From Homalodisca vitripennis (lineage: Eukaryota > Arthropoda > Insecta > Hemiptera > Cicadellidae): 64,000 bases of DNA. Below the pieces are notes generated by a model, which was not told the origin of the DNA, did not search any database, and saw only the letters and a list, made by a program, of their open reading frames with translations. The stretch spans positions 64,794,501 through 64,858,500 of the forward strand of contig NC_060215.1 in NCBI RefSeq assembly GCF_021130785.1, read 5' to 3'. Position numbers and translations under genes: made by a program. This document shows positions 23,781 through 37,330 of the stretch, piece by piece. Position 1 is the stretch's first letter. Each line of letters starts with the position of its first letter.

Positions 23781-24340
23781 ACATCTGCGAGTTCTTATTT
23801 ATATGGTATTGCAACAGGTTTTGACATGCATTTTTTATAATTTTTAATATTTCTTTATAATTTATTTCGTTTTTTATTCTTTCGTTTGGTTTTGTATTGG
23901 AATCCAAAAATTGTGATGATCTGTCTTTTACACCATATTTTGCTAATGGAAATCTAGATAATTTACTTCTTAAATAACTACTAAATTATCCACAAGCATA
24001 TTTTATTATAATTTATCTTCTAAATGTGTAGAAACAAAAAAATCTTAATATTATTGCAAAAAGGTTCTGTAATTCTTTGAAATTTTGTTAACTTTTCTTC
24101 AATTTCTATATAATTTATATCCCCAATATTTTAAATTAAGTCATTATTATAACATTTTATTGTAAAAATCATAGTCCAAATTTTTTGTTATATGGTTTTA
24201 TTTTATTTTATAACTTTTATAAAACTTGTAAATAGATGTCAACAGTGCTTACACTGCTCTGAAAAAGTAAATGAATCGTATTTTTTATTGTCATAACCAC
24301 ATGGAATATCATCTATAACAATACCAATTGTTTCATATAA
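23780..24340 (-). pseudogene. Broken minus-strand frames, same suspected insertion
   Basis: A minus-strand stretch from about 23972 to 23790 is open and coding-like (it includes GVKDRSSQFLDSNTKPNERI). Another piece lies near 24350-24250 (includes IGIVIDDIPCGYDNKKY). They are in the same direction as the capsid-like block and separated by stops. No function can be assigned. Confidence 0.25.
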
Positions 24341-26405
24341 AATATTATAGTTCAAGATAAGAAAATTCATTGTATAATCTTTAATAATTTGTGTTGACCA
24401 TTTTTGATAACTACAACAATTCTTAATTCACTCTTTTGATTTGATAAACCCATATCTAAACGATTCATAATAGAAATAGTCATTATAATAAAAAAGAGAA
24501 ATTTCATAACAAATCATTATCACAAAAATAATTTTTTGAGTGCTACATTAACTTAATCCTTTCAAAAATTCAAAGAATAATTTTAAATTTAAAGTTGGCA
24601 ATCAACATTTGTTACAAATATTCCGGTAATTTATTGGTCTCTTGTTTACTTAATAAGGTTTTTAAGCACAAGAAACCGTAGAGATTTTGTATTTTCGCAG
24701 TTCTCTTTTACGCTTTATTTATATAGGACTAATTTAACTATTTAGTAAAATAATTTTTTTAATTTAAGAACTGTTTGCAAAAAATTTATTATTTTGCAAG
24801 ATTTGTAAGTTTTAAAAACAAATTTTGTTGATTTTGATAAATTTTTCATCATATTTCTGAAAATTTAGTTAAAATTTCGTGAAATTTTATTATAGATTCC
24901 TCGATTCAAAGAAAAAATGAAGAAGAGATTTTCTGTAAATCTTTAAACAATAAATTTGTAATAGTTCTGGAACTTTTTAAGGTTTCAGTCTTACGATTTA
25001 TTTATGGTATATTATATACAGGTTTATCCTTCATTTTTTATGGCTCCAAAAGAGTCGTAAACACTTTTACTGTACGATTAAAGATCTGATTATGGTATTT
25101 TAGACAGTATTTACTATAATTGAATTTTGAATGGCTTCGAAAATGGACTAGGAATGATAATATATGATATAATTATATACAGTATATATTGCACAGTTGA
25201 GATAAAACCTGCACCTACATAGAGTTTTTTACGATTTCCTGTTTCCTAAGCTTCAATTTGTTTCTCTTTCTGTGAATGAAAGCTAATAAAATAAACATTT
25301 AACATATAAAATTTCATGTATATGAAGCAGCCTTTGCGATTGATTATACATAACTGTTTCTGAATAAATTAACATTTCTGATATAAAAAAATAAGGCCGT
25401 AAGAAAATAACATTCATTATCCACCATCAAAACCACAATCTGTTTTGCCACAAGTAAAAATGGCGTATGTTATGTTCCTTTCCTGTGTTGCTCAACTAAT
25501 CTGAGTAAAAGTTACCAGTTTTATATATGGTCATCACGAATTTTAATTTCATGGTAGGTACTCTGGTATCGATCAGCAGCCACTTCGCTTATCGCCTGAG
25601 TACACGCGGTCGGATAAGGGGTTGCCTCATATCATATTTAGTGGCTCTGACACTGCCAATATCATAGCTATATCATCCAATACAGCCATCTAATTGTGTG
25701 TCAGGCATAATCACATTTGGATCATCCGTTTATATTAGGATGTTGAGTTTAATTAACTCATAGGCTTTATCCCAAAACGGTGGAGCTTAGATTGTCATAT
25801 ATTTATTGTGCTTCCATTAAATATTTATTCAATACAGTATTGTTGTATAATGTTTTCTTTTCGATGTTTCTTTTGCATTTTATCATCCGTTTAAAAAATC
25901 AAGGTCTCCCTCTTTCGTTTTCTCCCTAGAAATATTAGAGAACAGGTCGCGAAGTCATTACGCTTATTGATAAGTAACAGCACGGATTTAAGAGGAAGCC
26001 TTATACAATCTAAACCAACTTAAACATGTTTGACAGCTAGGTTAGCTCTTATGGATAGTATACCAGTATTAATTACGTAATCGAGTCTCTCAGAGCCAGG
26101 GATATTGTGATAGGTTGTCATGGAGACAACTGTAAACTGTTTTGTATCAATTTACAAAATCTTGACATCAAACATACAAGACATTAATGAGTGATCTTTT
26201 GCATACAATATTTTAGACGGATGACTCAAAAATAATATTTAAAATTAGAAATTAAACCATTCAAACTCACCGTGTAATTGATTGAAAGTTGAATGATTCT
26301 TATTTTTTAGCATATCGATATTTAGCTGCTAGAATCCGAATATTTGTGTGATTTAAGGAAATGAAGTTTGATATGGCATTCTCATATTCGTTGTTTAAAG
26401 TTGGT
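24341..26405. other. AT-rich; nothing recognised
   Basis: No gene or repeat is supported. The very AT-rich texture of the suspected insertion fades after about 24.9 kb. Confidence 0.45.
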
Positions 26406-26412
26406 TTGTGAT

Positions 26413-26444
26413 AAAGGGTTGTGAGGGAATCAGGATTTTTCGGA
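26413..26444 (+). repeat. Short copy of the 'CCGGACATTTG' dispersed family
   Basis: AAGGGTTGTGAGGGAATCAG followed by GATTTTTCGGA matches 63320-63350 (AAGGATTGTGAAGGAAACAG...) with few differences and then diverges. Confidence 0.5.
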
Positions 26445-27317
26445 AACATTATCTTTAAAACAAGCGCCTAATAAAATCAAAACACAAACTGTAAAAAATG
26501 AACTAACAGTATACATGTTGCATTCATATGTTGTCTGCACGCCACGTGCTGTGTCCAATCTATAACCATGTTGACTAGGGGACGCCAATCATACCACAGC
26601 CATTGCGAGAATTGAGACAAATGAACCGTCCATCATTGAATATAATCAATTAAACTACGATGCATAGCCAATTGTTTTTACATTGTTAGCAACACAACCA
26701 GCTACGAATGAGACTAAGGGTATAAATAGGAGAGGTATAACTAACAATATGATGCTTGCGTATATAAGCAAGTACGGAGTCCTATAATATGAGTTAACTG
26801 ACGCAAAACACAAGAGAGTGACGTAACTTGTATTGTTGTATGTTATGTTAGACATTGTTTAGTAATTTATACCTGCTCATCTGCTAAGCGATCGAATTTA
26901 GTGTTTTGAAATATTTAATTTTTTATTTCAAAGAAAATGGAATACGAGTGACCAAATTTGACTGTAGGATATATTAAAGCTTTAATAAACTGTACATTCT
27001 TAATTTTTTCAGAACTATATTTGTTTCCGGAAGACAATTATGTAACTCATAAAATTATATTATAAAACATTAAAGCTTTTAATAAATGGATGTTTTTTTT
27101 TACTTTTTGGGGATGATACCAGTTATTTATATTTTTAGACACGGACGATCGTTAAATTTGAACTAATTTTGTAATTATAATACGGATGGAATCTTACGGA
27201 TAGAGTCAGAAACAAAATACCCTTAAATTAATATCACATTCATGTACGTTTTAAAAACATTTAGATTTCTTGAAACACTGGCAATATTTGTTATATTTTT
27301 TGACCCTGGTAACCAAA
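26445..27317. other. AT-rich spacer
   Basis: The 66-codon minus frame at 26655-26855 is hydrophobic but has no support as a gene. Nothing else is seen. Confidence 0.4.
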
Positions 27318-27319
27318 TA

Positions 27320-28300
27320 CAGTATTAGCCAAAATAAACAGTACTGAAATGGTAATATTTTATTATGGTAACTACTGTAACGTTACATATAGATTTTACC
27401 AATAAATACAAGTCAAAGGAAGCAAAATCGGTTAAACTCGGGTATTAACATGTTCAATATGGCCCCCGTTTAGTTTGAGGCAACACTCGTACCGTTCTTG
27501 TAGGTTTTGTTTCATTCTTATGAATAGAGGTTTTTCCATTCTCCTAATACACATGGTTATTTTTTCTTTGAGTTGAACGATGGTAGATGGTGGGTCCTCG
27601 CGGAAAATGTTTTCTTTCAACATTCCCCAGACGTAAGCGTCCGGTATTGTAACATCGGGGGAGTGGGCTGGGTAAGGAAAGTTTGTTCTAAGGGAGATGA
27701 GACGGTTGCCAAAGGTTTGTTGGAGGAAAGCAATGTTGTTAACGGCAGTACTGGTTGCGTCTTCTTGCTAGAACCACTGTGAATTTAACAGCAGGTTTCG
27801 TGCACGACAAAATCTCCTGAGATCTCTCACAAACCAATCAAGAATGTGGCCCTATATAGTTTTGGTCATTATGCTTCTTTTCGGTGACTTTAACACTGAC
27901 TGTAACACTCTTCCGTGGTTTTCATTTGTACAGACAGTACTTGGGCGACCCGAAAAGCACTTTCGCTGTGTCAAAACACTACCTCTTCTTCGAAATCTTT
28001 CAACAACACTAAGAGTCACAGCATTAGTAGGCGGGTTTTAGTGGAAATGTTCCTGAAAACGTAATGCAGTGTATGAGAAGCTTGGCCCACTCGCACGTCC
28101 AATTCCGTATGAGCGAAAATAATGCTCTACGATAAAAATTTTCTCTACTGTTGTTAGAACCATGTTAGCAAAAACTAACCTCAAATAAGAAAGAAATAAT
28201 GACCACGAAGCCGTGGCAAAAATCGAGAGATGAATCAGCTTATCAAGAAGGCAACTATAGCTGATTCAGTGTCAGTACTGTTTATTATGGCTAAATACTG
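27320..28300 (-). mobile_element. Non-autonomous Tc1/mariner element, TA duplication
   Basis: The terminal inverted repeats are CAGTATTAGCCAAAATAAAC (left, from 27320) and, inverted at the right end (28300 leftwards), CAGTATTTAGCCATAATAAA. They continue to ACAGTACTGA, about 28-29 bp with one indel and one substitution. TA flanks both ends (27318-27319 and 28301-28302), which is the target duplication of the superfamily. The 981-bp body carries a minus-strand transposase remnant with an internal deletion. Confidence 0.88.
27432..28163 (-). pseudogene. Tc1/mariner transposase, internally deleted (DUF4817-type head)
   Basis: The start ATG is at 28163. The N-terminal piece contains TVEKIFIVEHYFRSYG and, after one in-frame stop, NAVTLSVVERFRRRGSV and SGRPSTV, the helix-turn-helix head known as DUF4817. 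A deletion near 27.86 kb removes most of the catalytic core. The second piece, after another stop, contains FGNRLISLRTNFPYPAHSPD (the region of the second catalytic Asp), then PDAYVWGMLKENIFREDPPS and GGHIEHVNTRV at the C-terminus. The two pieces total roughly 235 codons, against about 340 or more in full-length family members. It lacks the first catalytic Asp and is inactive. Confidence 0.85.
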
Positions 28301-29890
28301 TATTTCCTTTATTACAATCCTAACTGGATTTTCAGATTCAGTTTCCGCACTTCAGTTCGATATCCATGTCTTAAAACATTTCTCTTCATAAAAATGTATA
28401 TAGCACATTTTTAGTTCCTGATAACCAATAATTTTGAGTTTTATTAGGGTAGGAAACTTTTAAACATTGGGAAAATCGAGAAGTAAAATTATACACGTTT
28501 TTTAAATGTTCTATTAAAACACAGGATGATAACAAATACATGCGCATTTTTACAGTTCGTAATTGCTTTAACTAGTATTCGGTGTTCAATTGTAAAATCT
28601 ACACTCTAGCCAAATTTGATAAGGAACTCTAGTACTTTTCCTTTGCTTCCCCATAAGAAATGCGTAGGAACCTTTCCATGAAACCATAACAAGTCCTTAA
28701 AATAAATGAACGAGCAAATTGTGGAATACTCCAATGTTCAGGACCCAAAGGCGATATATGTTCGAAATTTACGTTCCTAGCAAAATATGCAAAATTTAAT
28801 GCCTGTCAGGTTCGTTTTGTTGTATATCCTTATATACTAGGCAGCATCTTAGCGCTCCTTATTTTTTAGCTTTCAGCCTCGACATCCAGAACATGCATAG
28901 TTGTTACAGCCATGTTGGAATTTTCTAGTTTCTTTTACTCTCCCTCACTAACTAGGTTGGTCTTTGGAAAATGTCTAATTTGAGGTTTTAGCATATTTGC
29001 AGTTTTAGGCCCGGTAATCCCTATATACTTTGGGTACCTATTCAGAAATCTAAAAAGTGTATTCAAATTCACGCTGGTTACATGCATAAATCAATACAGA
29101 AAACGATGAATATAACTTTGATTTTCTACTCCAAAACAATACAAAATTGAACTAATTTGTGAAGTGATGTTCTAATATTTGATTTTCTTGAAAACTTACA
29201 TTTGTATTCTGAATTTCTAAGTATTCACTTTTTATTTCAACACACTTGGCCCGTCTAATAATAATTTAATTGGGAGTAGTTGACATAACTTTCCATTATG
29301 GACCTAGTGCTAAACAACAAAGGTTATATGTACGTTATATCAAAGATTATATCTTCAAATTCAAGAGTATATTTAAATATATGAAACATTTTTTGAATAT
29401 ATCCTTCTTGAGTATAAAAAGTCAATATTTAAGGTTTTAATATTTTCACACAGTACAATATATACCGAAAAATATTTAAAAAGTAAACGTTGTAAAATAT
29501 ATCTCAAGGACATCAAATTACTCGATTTGTCAAGGCGTCTGCATGAGGTCAACAAACACTAAGAATTTAGTACCTATACTAATTACAAACTAATACTAAA
29601 AAAAATACTACGACTTATGTTTTGAATATTATGAAATTATACTCAAACTGGCTGTTATTTTTTTTAGAAAGCGTGTCTTTAAATTAGGTATGAAATATTT
29701 TTGAGTGTATCTGAATCGGGCATATTGGGTTATTTCCACTAATCAATTTAGAAATATTGTGATCACATATTTGTTTCTCTGCTTATGAATATTAAAATTT
29801 GTTCTTACAACAAACATTATGTTGTTTATACTGTATAAAATATATTGTTAAAATTTACGGGTTGAATAAAAATCTAAGTTCCACCACAAC
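28301..29890. other. AT-rich; nothing recognised
   Basis: No splice pair, domain or repeat is supported. Confidence 0.45.
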
Positions 29891-29894
29891 AACC

Positions 29895-30045
29895 TCCTCA
29901 CGGCTAGCTAGGATTGGATAGGATACACTAATGACTCTTTTCTGCCAACTTGGAATTGTCTGGAGATTTTCCCTGTCTGGACCTCGGAGCACTAATGACA
30001 ATCTGGCCGCCTGTCTGCTCGAACAATTTACAAAAAGTCAGTCTG
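29895..30045 (-). pseudogene. Retrotransposon gag fragment (gypsy-like)
   Basis: On the minus strand one frame reads RQAARLSLVLRGPDRENLQT followed by IP. The QAA-L--xLRGP----LQTIP pattern is the conserved block of many gypsy-type LTR retrotransposon gag proteins in insects. The match is about 25 residues and then dissolves, and no pol, protease or LTR is seen nearby. A short orphan fragment. Confidence 0.45.
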
Positions 30046-33000
30046 GACGAATAACTGTTTTACAACGGATTGACATATGAAGGATTAACAGACTGTTTTC
30101 AAACTTCCCTATAAATATTAAATTGTGCAATCCAAACTACGTCCACATTCACCCGCAATAGGTTTGTACTCCTCTGTGTTTTAATTGTGATCTTTCCATA
30201 AACGTTCATGAATGTTTTCGATAAACAGGCATAAAGATATGAATTTTAGAGTTGATTCGTCTTGAAGGACATTGTATTTAATATTTCAATCCAATGATAG
30301 TCAAATATAGATTTCAACAAGATAGATCGTCAAAAACGATCTTTGGCAATAGACTCGTTGATTTCTGACTCAAAGTCCTCAAACAACATCCCCAAAAAAC
30401 GTAACTATGACTACCAAATTTATTCTGTAGCCCACATAAGAAATCCGCAATTTCTCGCCACTTTAAAGACCTACGAACTTTTGCTATAGAGGGGCTCTTC
30501 TTACAACTCACAAAACTATTTCGACACTCCTAGTTTTGCCCGAACTTCCACTGCCGAACGTTATACCAACATCCATCATATCAACGTAAAACTGAAGCAA
30601 TATCGATCAGCTTTCAACAAGATAACATTAAAGATCTATGACGCCTTAGCAGAACCGTCGTCTGAACAGCGGTGGCACACAGTCTACTACGTCCGCCATA
30701 CTAAGGCGTTGAGCCAAGATCTTATGGAGTCTGTTGACCATTAACGTGATCGATAGTCAGAAGATGGGCCAAACGTCTGCTGGCTGGTCTGAGTTAGTCT
30801 TTTTAGCAATGAAAGTCGTGTAATATCCAAAAGATTGTCAGAGAATCTTTTAAAGCTGTTTCCAGATTTAAAAAGAGATTCAATGTCCTACTATTAAACT
30901 GTCTGTTAATTGACGTTTAATATATATTCACATACTATTACTTTTCTTTACGCCTATACAATTTTAATATATAAGAGAGCGTAAGTTTGACTCAAATTCA
31001 TTATCTATAAGTGCAAAATTGCGTAATCATTGATTGCAACTGCAGCTATCTTAATAAGTTCTACCGGTGCTGTATATAATATTTATATCTATAAAAGGCT
31101 AATCCCTTGCTCGATCACTTGCGTATATGATCACTGAATAATGATTTTTGTAATTAAAAAGTATTAAAACGGAAATCCCCGATAAAGAGCGTTTTTATAT
31201 TACAAAACTACGTTGTTTATAACTCAAAAAACTTAAAAGCCGCCAATATAAATATCTTTTTAGTTGAGTCTTATAAATGGTTCTTCTGATCAAATTTTAT
31301 CAACGTCGTCTATGCTTATTTATACCTGTATAATTAAATCAATAGGGGTCAGAATGTTCAAAAACATGCCGTATGGATTTTGAGTTTTATTTCGTTGGAT
31401 GCTAATTTAAAAGTTGGAATACATTTCAAATAAGGTATTTGGGTACTTACCCAATAGAATTTATTTTATAAATCGGCCCAAACATGCAAAACATTGCAAA
31501 TACTGCATTGCATATTGTTAGAGACAGGTACAGGTAGTAAGCGATAGATATCTTCAGCCAGTTACGACTGTAATGGCTTTCTAGAAACGTCAAATTTATC
31601 CCTTACTGTTGTACACCTATTGAACTGAATCATATGACTATTTTGCTTCTTTTTTTCATTCGATTACTGTGGAAAGATTTTAAAACAATAATATCCGTTA
31701 TTTGTATTAAGGGTATACCAGGTGATTAATTTATAGTAAGCTTCCAACCAACTTGGCGGACAAAGCCTCTTGGGAAACATTTACAACAGATGCTTTATCA
31801 AGGGACAATCCATGCTGGCCAACTTTGGGTATCGAAAAAGAAAAATACTTAAAAGTAGACTCGCATAGGTAATATCCCTCAGGGTTTCTTGAATTACAAA
31901 AATATAATTATAGTTTTTATTAAATCAATACATCTCATATTGTAGAATGCTTTCCTTGATTTGTAAATGTGAACATTGCTTCACAAGGTTTCATAGTCAC
32001 ACAGTACGTGTCATACTTTGTAATACATAAGTTTGTAAATATAATATTAGCAATTAGGGATTGCGGCTGGGCCCAGGTTAACACTCACACATACGCGCAG
32101 ACTCAATACATACATAAGGGCAAGGGATTAGGACCAGCCGTATTTCCACCCTATTGGTCACCTTGTGCATTTTCTCAATCAAATTCAGATTTTTGTATTT
32201 GTAATTTTATTCTAAACTGAAGTTTTTATGGATTGTAAACATCATAATCAGAAAAATTACTGAACAACAGATAATACACTGATGTTGTTGCAGAGTATTG
32301 CATAGTCATGAGGAGCCACAATCACTAATTACTAATACTATGGTGTATTAATAAATGTCCAAAAATTGAGTATATACAGTAATATAAATATCTGATGAAA
32401 TATCTTCACGTACAATTCATGTGCAAGATTATGAGTTATAATTAGGTAACTGTAGATTATTTAGAAATTAACTCTTAATTCAAAGTTCAAATTATTCATA
32501 GAATTGTTTATGAAATCTTATGTAAGGTATGAAATGATTTAGCAATCACTAATCCAATGAGACACTATTTTTGAAATTTTACCTCAACTGGAAAGCAAAG
32601 TAGTTGTGAGAAGACATGAGTGAATTTTATTTGAGAGAAATATACTCTTATAAATTGATACTTTTCGCGATAAAAATGTTTTAACCACAATCATGAAATA
32701 TCGCAAGCAATGATAGGTGTAACCACTACTACACCTTATAGCCATAATCCATATATTATACCTTGATCCATTCATAGATTACAAAACTAAGTAACATGTA
32801 TTAGTTTCAAATAATGTTCACGGCACATTCACGATGAACTGTGATGTACATAGCATTTTATTATTCATTCAGTCCGTAATTTGGTCGGAGACACGCTTTT
32901 CTATGACGTCTAAAGGAGTTGGTGGGGGAAGTGTTCCAAAACATATTTTCAGATCTAAAAAATTTTTAGTGCATAACACACGTCATGCTGTACGTCATGT

Positions 33001-35392
33001 TATAGGTTGCATCCTAAAAATTGTGACCAAGAAAGTTTAATTATCTCTATTCGTTTCAAAGAGCCATTAAAGTATATAGAAAAATGCGATTTCGGGGTTT
33101 TTTTATTGGCACCCCTATGATTTGACACCACACCAGGATAAGAATTGTTATCCTACCGTATTGTTTCTGTTTCGGATTATTATAGGACACGAGCTTTCAA
33201 ATTATACTACGTTAAAAAATGTTTTTTTACTGTAAAATTGACTATTTTGAAAATAAAACAATGCCAATCATCTAAAAACGTCTAATAATAAAGAGGGGCT
33301 TCCGCCACATCAAATTAAAAGCCGTACAAAACTCAACAACTTTCAGAGTTATTTTCTACCTATTTTATAACCATTAAAAAAGTGCGGCAAATGAACTAAA
33401 TGTATGGGTATTTAGAAAAAGTTGAGCAATTAAAAAACGAAAAAAATAAAATAAAAAACTATTTAAAAATCTGTATATACTACGTTAATAAATATTAAAT
33501 GTTTATATCCTCAATATAAACATCTATTTGCACTCGGCAAATTAGATAATTTAGATTATCTTAGAGTATACTTTTCCCTCGTGTTGTATATTTAACCTGT
33601 AATATCACTTGTTATGTAAATATATATTACAGCATACATTATCGTGGATCTATGTGTTTTAACCACTTATCATTACGAATTGGTTATTCTTAGATATAAC
33701 TAGTTATTGCACCTATCTTGTATGAAGTATGTACGTGAAACACAATTTAATTTCAATTAGAAGGGATACTAAATTATACAGTATAGACGATTACACATAC
33801 GGATTTGTTGTGTTTCTTATTAACTTTGTATAACACTTTGTATAAAAGAGTTACTCTACTTCACAAACCTCACAATACGATGATCGATTTAGTATACAAT
33901 TAGATTTTTTAAATTCTGCACGTATTATTACTTTTATTTAAAATACCTTTAATTTTCTAATCTGGAATAATTTACTGTCAACAGATAACGTAAAACATTT
34001 AACGGTCACTTCAATATTTAGAAATAATATTTTTGACCGAATATTTTTAGCTTATTCTGAAATTGAGATTTACTAGATTCAATTACTGTCCGTCACAATT
34101 GGTGAGAAGGGGATTCGGGGTTGCCAGAGCAACAGAGTTCGAACTGTGGGAGCCTGGGCCAGGTAAAAATAGATAATTAATAAATGTTACTTGCTCAACC
34201 GTTGGACGGCTAACTTTTTGTCTGGATACGTGAATGTAAAATATTTATTTAACGTTGTATATAAATCAATTGTATATATATCAATTTCTCTAGCTCGAGA
34301 GAAATTGAATGCACTTTTGTGTCTTCTGGTCACAGTCTACGTTGGAATTTACCCAAGAATATTTATTAAAATGTGATTTACGTTTTTCCTTGCTCAGTGT
34401 TTAATAAAAATGAGGGATAAACGCCTCGTAGTAATGTGAAAAGATAACTTTGTATTCAGTTGCTGCTTATAGAGACCTTAAAGAATATTCGTTGTTCTCG
34501 TTTTTCTTTATTTTTGCTTACTCGACAGTAGAAGACAATTGTGAGTATTTCAGTTACAATCGTCTTTAAAGCTGTATTTAATACTTACATTTATACTGTA
34601 CTAATCCTGAGCCGTCACTCTTTTGAATGCCCGAGAACAACGATGGAATAATCCTTTCTATAAAGATTGCTTTTTATGTTTCGGATTTGATTGTCTAACA
34701 ATAATTTTCCATTGTTTTAGAAACAATCTAACCATTATTTATAAAAATGAAATAAAGTAGTTTAGAAGCAAAGTAATACGTATTTATAGTAGGTCTAACA
34801 CATACAGAGACTTTACATCTTCAAGACTAAAGCACCGGTTGTGCCACCAAATGGCCACCACCCAACATAATATTGAATGGTTTAGAATTCAAATTTCCTT
34901 GAGGGATATTTAATAAGACCACCGGAGGGGTTTTAATGGGTTTCAAAATCACATTCCTCTCAATCTATTTAGTGGGCACAACTCAAAACTTAAAGGGCCT
35001 CATCAAGTAACACTTTCAGATTAAAGGTCCTAATGAAACAAAATCCATTTTTAGTCACTCTACCCAGCACGAAACATAAATTGGATCAATTTTGTAGTAG
35101 AAATCATTATATTTTATTTTCTATATTTGTGTTTGGAGGTTAAGGGGCAGAAGTACTTGTAGGTTCTAACTTTGCCTTTACAGTAAATATACTTTTCACT
35201 TCATATCATCATGAATAGAGTTTGAACAAAGGAAAAATCTAATTTCAGTTTGAAGCTATGTAGATAGATTGAACTTAGAGACTTTTACTACTTTTATTCA
35301 TTTACAAAATTTTGGTTTCACGTTATGGGTTTACTGTTAAAGACCTTTCAATTGTTTCAATAAAAACCTATCTTTGTTATACATGGCATTCG

Positions 35393-35396
<4 letters not shown>
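30046..35396. other. Long AT-rich, intron-like stretch; no gene supported
   Basis: A somewhat GC-richer segment at 30300-30780 has frames of about 65 codons without a domain. At 34090-34165 there is GC-richer sequence with GAGTTCGAACTGTGGGAG, which looks faintly like a B box, but no A box is present. Everything else is AT-rich unique-looking sequence. Confidence 0.4.

Positions 35397-35444
<48 letters not shown>
35397..35444. repeat. (TA)n microsatellite
   Basis: About 23 TA units. The 128-codon minus-strand frame spanning it (an Ile-Tyr run) is an artefact of the tract. Confidence 0.95.
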
Positions 35445-35446
<2 letters not shown>

Positions 35447-37130
35447 GAGTAATAAGTATACAAAAGTACATGATTTGAACTTTTCGCTTTCCATAATTTG
35501 TTGAATTTATATCTTTCATTTGTAAGATACAATATACTGCACGTAAACAGCAAGAATATCTCTTATTAAGACCAGGCCTTGTGATATGCAGCAATACATA
35601 AATTGCTAAACAATACACCACTCCTTTAGATTGTGAATAAACAAATATATCGTCAATCTTATCTATAAAAACAAATCTGCCTGTACGTGTCTTCATTAAC
35701 ACAAATCTCAATTCACCTGACAAATCAGTCTCTCAGATTACAACATATATCTAAGTAAACAATGTTTTTTTCCATGTAAATTGATTGAAAGTGTACATTA
35801 TCAATAGTCCTACTTACAATATTTATTCTATTTTGAATTCTTATAGTAGACTTATTTTTATTATCACCCATATATGTCAAGCCCAAATGGTAGACTCAAT
35901 TAATTATTTATAGACTTTATTCAACAATAGAGTCCATTATGAGAAGCCATTGTATTGCTTATTTGGAAAATGATTTTCTATCGAATGGTACTTTCTACAA
36001 AATGAAACCAAGTTCCAGCCTTCACTGCCTGGGTGGGTACGTCACGGACTTGCCCTGTTTTGTTTCTTTTCAATATGAATCTTGGTTTGAAGAGAGACGC
36101 TCACTCTGCCGTCTGCTGATGGTACAACACTCGTTTTGAGAGAAGTTATTGGAATATCTAAGGCAAACACGTAAACACGTATATTTAAGTTAAATTTCAT
36201 TAAACCTAACCCCGTTATAAGCACACAAATCATGTGTTTTACCTGTACACATGTTTAGTAGAATGTCAGAAGATTATATAACACATTTTTAGGCTACATT
36301 GTTTTAGGCTACAATTTGAGTAGTTATGTGGAAAATAACATAACATAGCACTCAAACAAAGGTAAAGATGATACCTTTCATTACCCGTAAGATGATTAGA
36401 ATTTTAAATCATGTAAAACATTAGAATATTGTTTTAGCTGCAGTATTGGGTTCCAACATTGATTAAAAGGAGACTTAAAATTCAATTTGCAAAAACAGTC
36501 TGTACATTAAGAAAACTAAAAAATTGTTTTTAACTAACGGTATTAAAACCTTATGTTGAGTGCTGTGATTCGATGTGAAGTGGGAACGCTAAAGTATAGG
36601 ATGTAGATTATTGATGGAAAGTAGACGTTAAGCAAATGTTTTCGTTTAGATCCTTTCCGTTCTACGAACATACCACTCGAAAGTAGTATTGCAAAGAATT
36701 TAGCACCTCTTGTTGCAAAACACAACTCGTCCTTTCACCGATGTAACAAAAGCATTTTAAGACAAACTGTGTTATTTAGAGAAATCAGTTACTGATCTAG
36801 TGTAAAAATGCACTGTGTAGCATTTGACTGAAGTTCTCTCCTTACATCATAAAGGAAAATGTATTTTAACCATAACCTTGCCCAGACAAATGGCCAAATG
36901 TCCACTTGGATACAGTATATCAAGACTGATGTCTATTATTTTACTATTAAAATATGCAAAACATCACTCATTAAATTTGGATATTTGTTCGTAAAAGGTG
37001 CTCCCATGGTTGTTTAAAGTGTTACTATTTTTCTACTTTTATGTCCATAGGACTTTTCGTTCAAATTTTATACAGAATTGAAGTTTAATGTATATACACT
37101 TACTCTAGTCAAGTTTGACATAGTAAAACC
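35445..37130. other. AT-rich; nothing recognised
   Basis: Short frames around 35939-36233 and 36543-36725 have no domain. No splice-bounded exon is convincing. Confidence 0.4.
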
Positions 37131-37140
37131 ACAGAGGAAG

Positions 37141-37330
37141 TTAAAAAAGTAAAAAAAAAGTAAAGAATGTCTTATTTTACCAGGCGAAGTTAGGGCTAAG
37201 AAGCCCTCTCTAACACTTAACCTGGGGACCAACGGCTTAAAGGTGACTTCCGAACCACCACCAAAGGCCGGGCAGGCGGGCCGCTTGCAAGGACAGGATC
37301 GCTCAGCGGTCACCTGTCCAAGCAGCAGCC
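37141..37330 (-). repeat. GC-rich 3' end of a non-LTR or SINE element
   Basis: On the minus strand the sequence runs GC-rich (from about 37330), through TTAAGCCGTTGGTCCCCAGG and TAGCCCTAACTTCGCC, to a T-rich tail (CTTTACTTTTTTTTTACTTT, 37165-37141). A GC-rich body with a simple tail suggests a retroposed 3' end. It shares 19 bases with 1179-1197. The family is not named. Confidence 0.5.

Noticed and set aside
35337..35723. Minus-strand frame of 128 codons
   Set aside because: It crosses a (TA)n tract that encodes an Ile-Tyr run; the rest has no domain.
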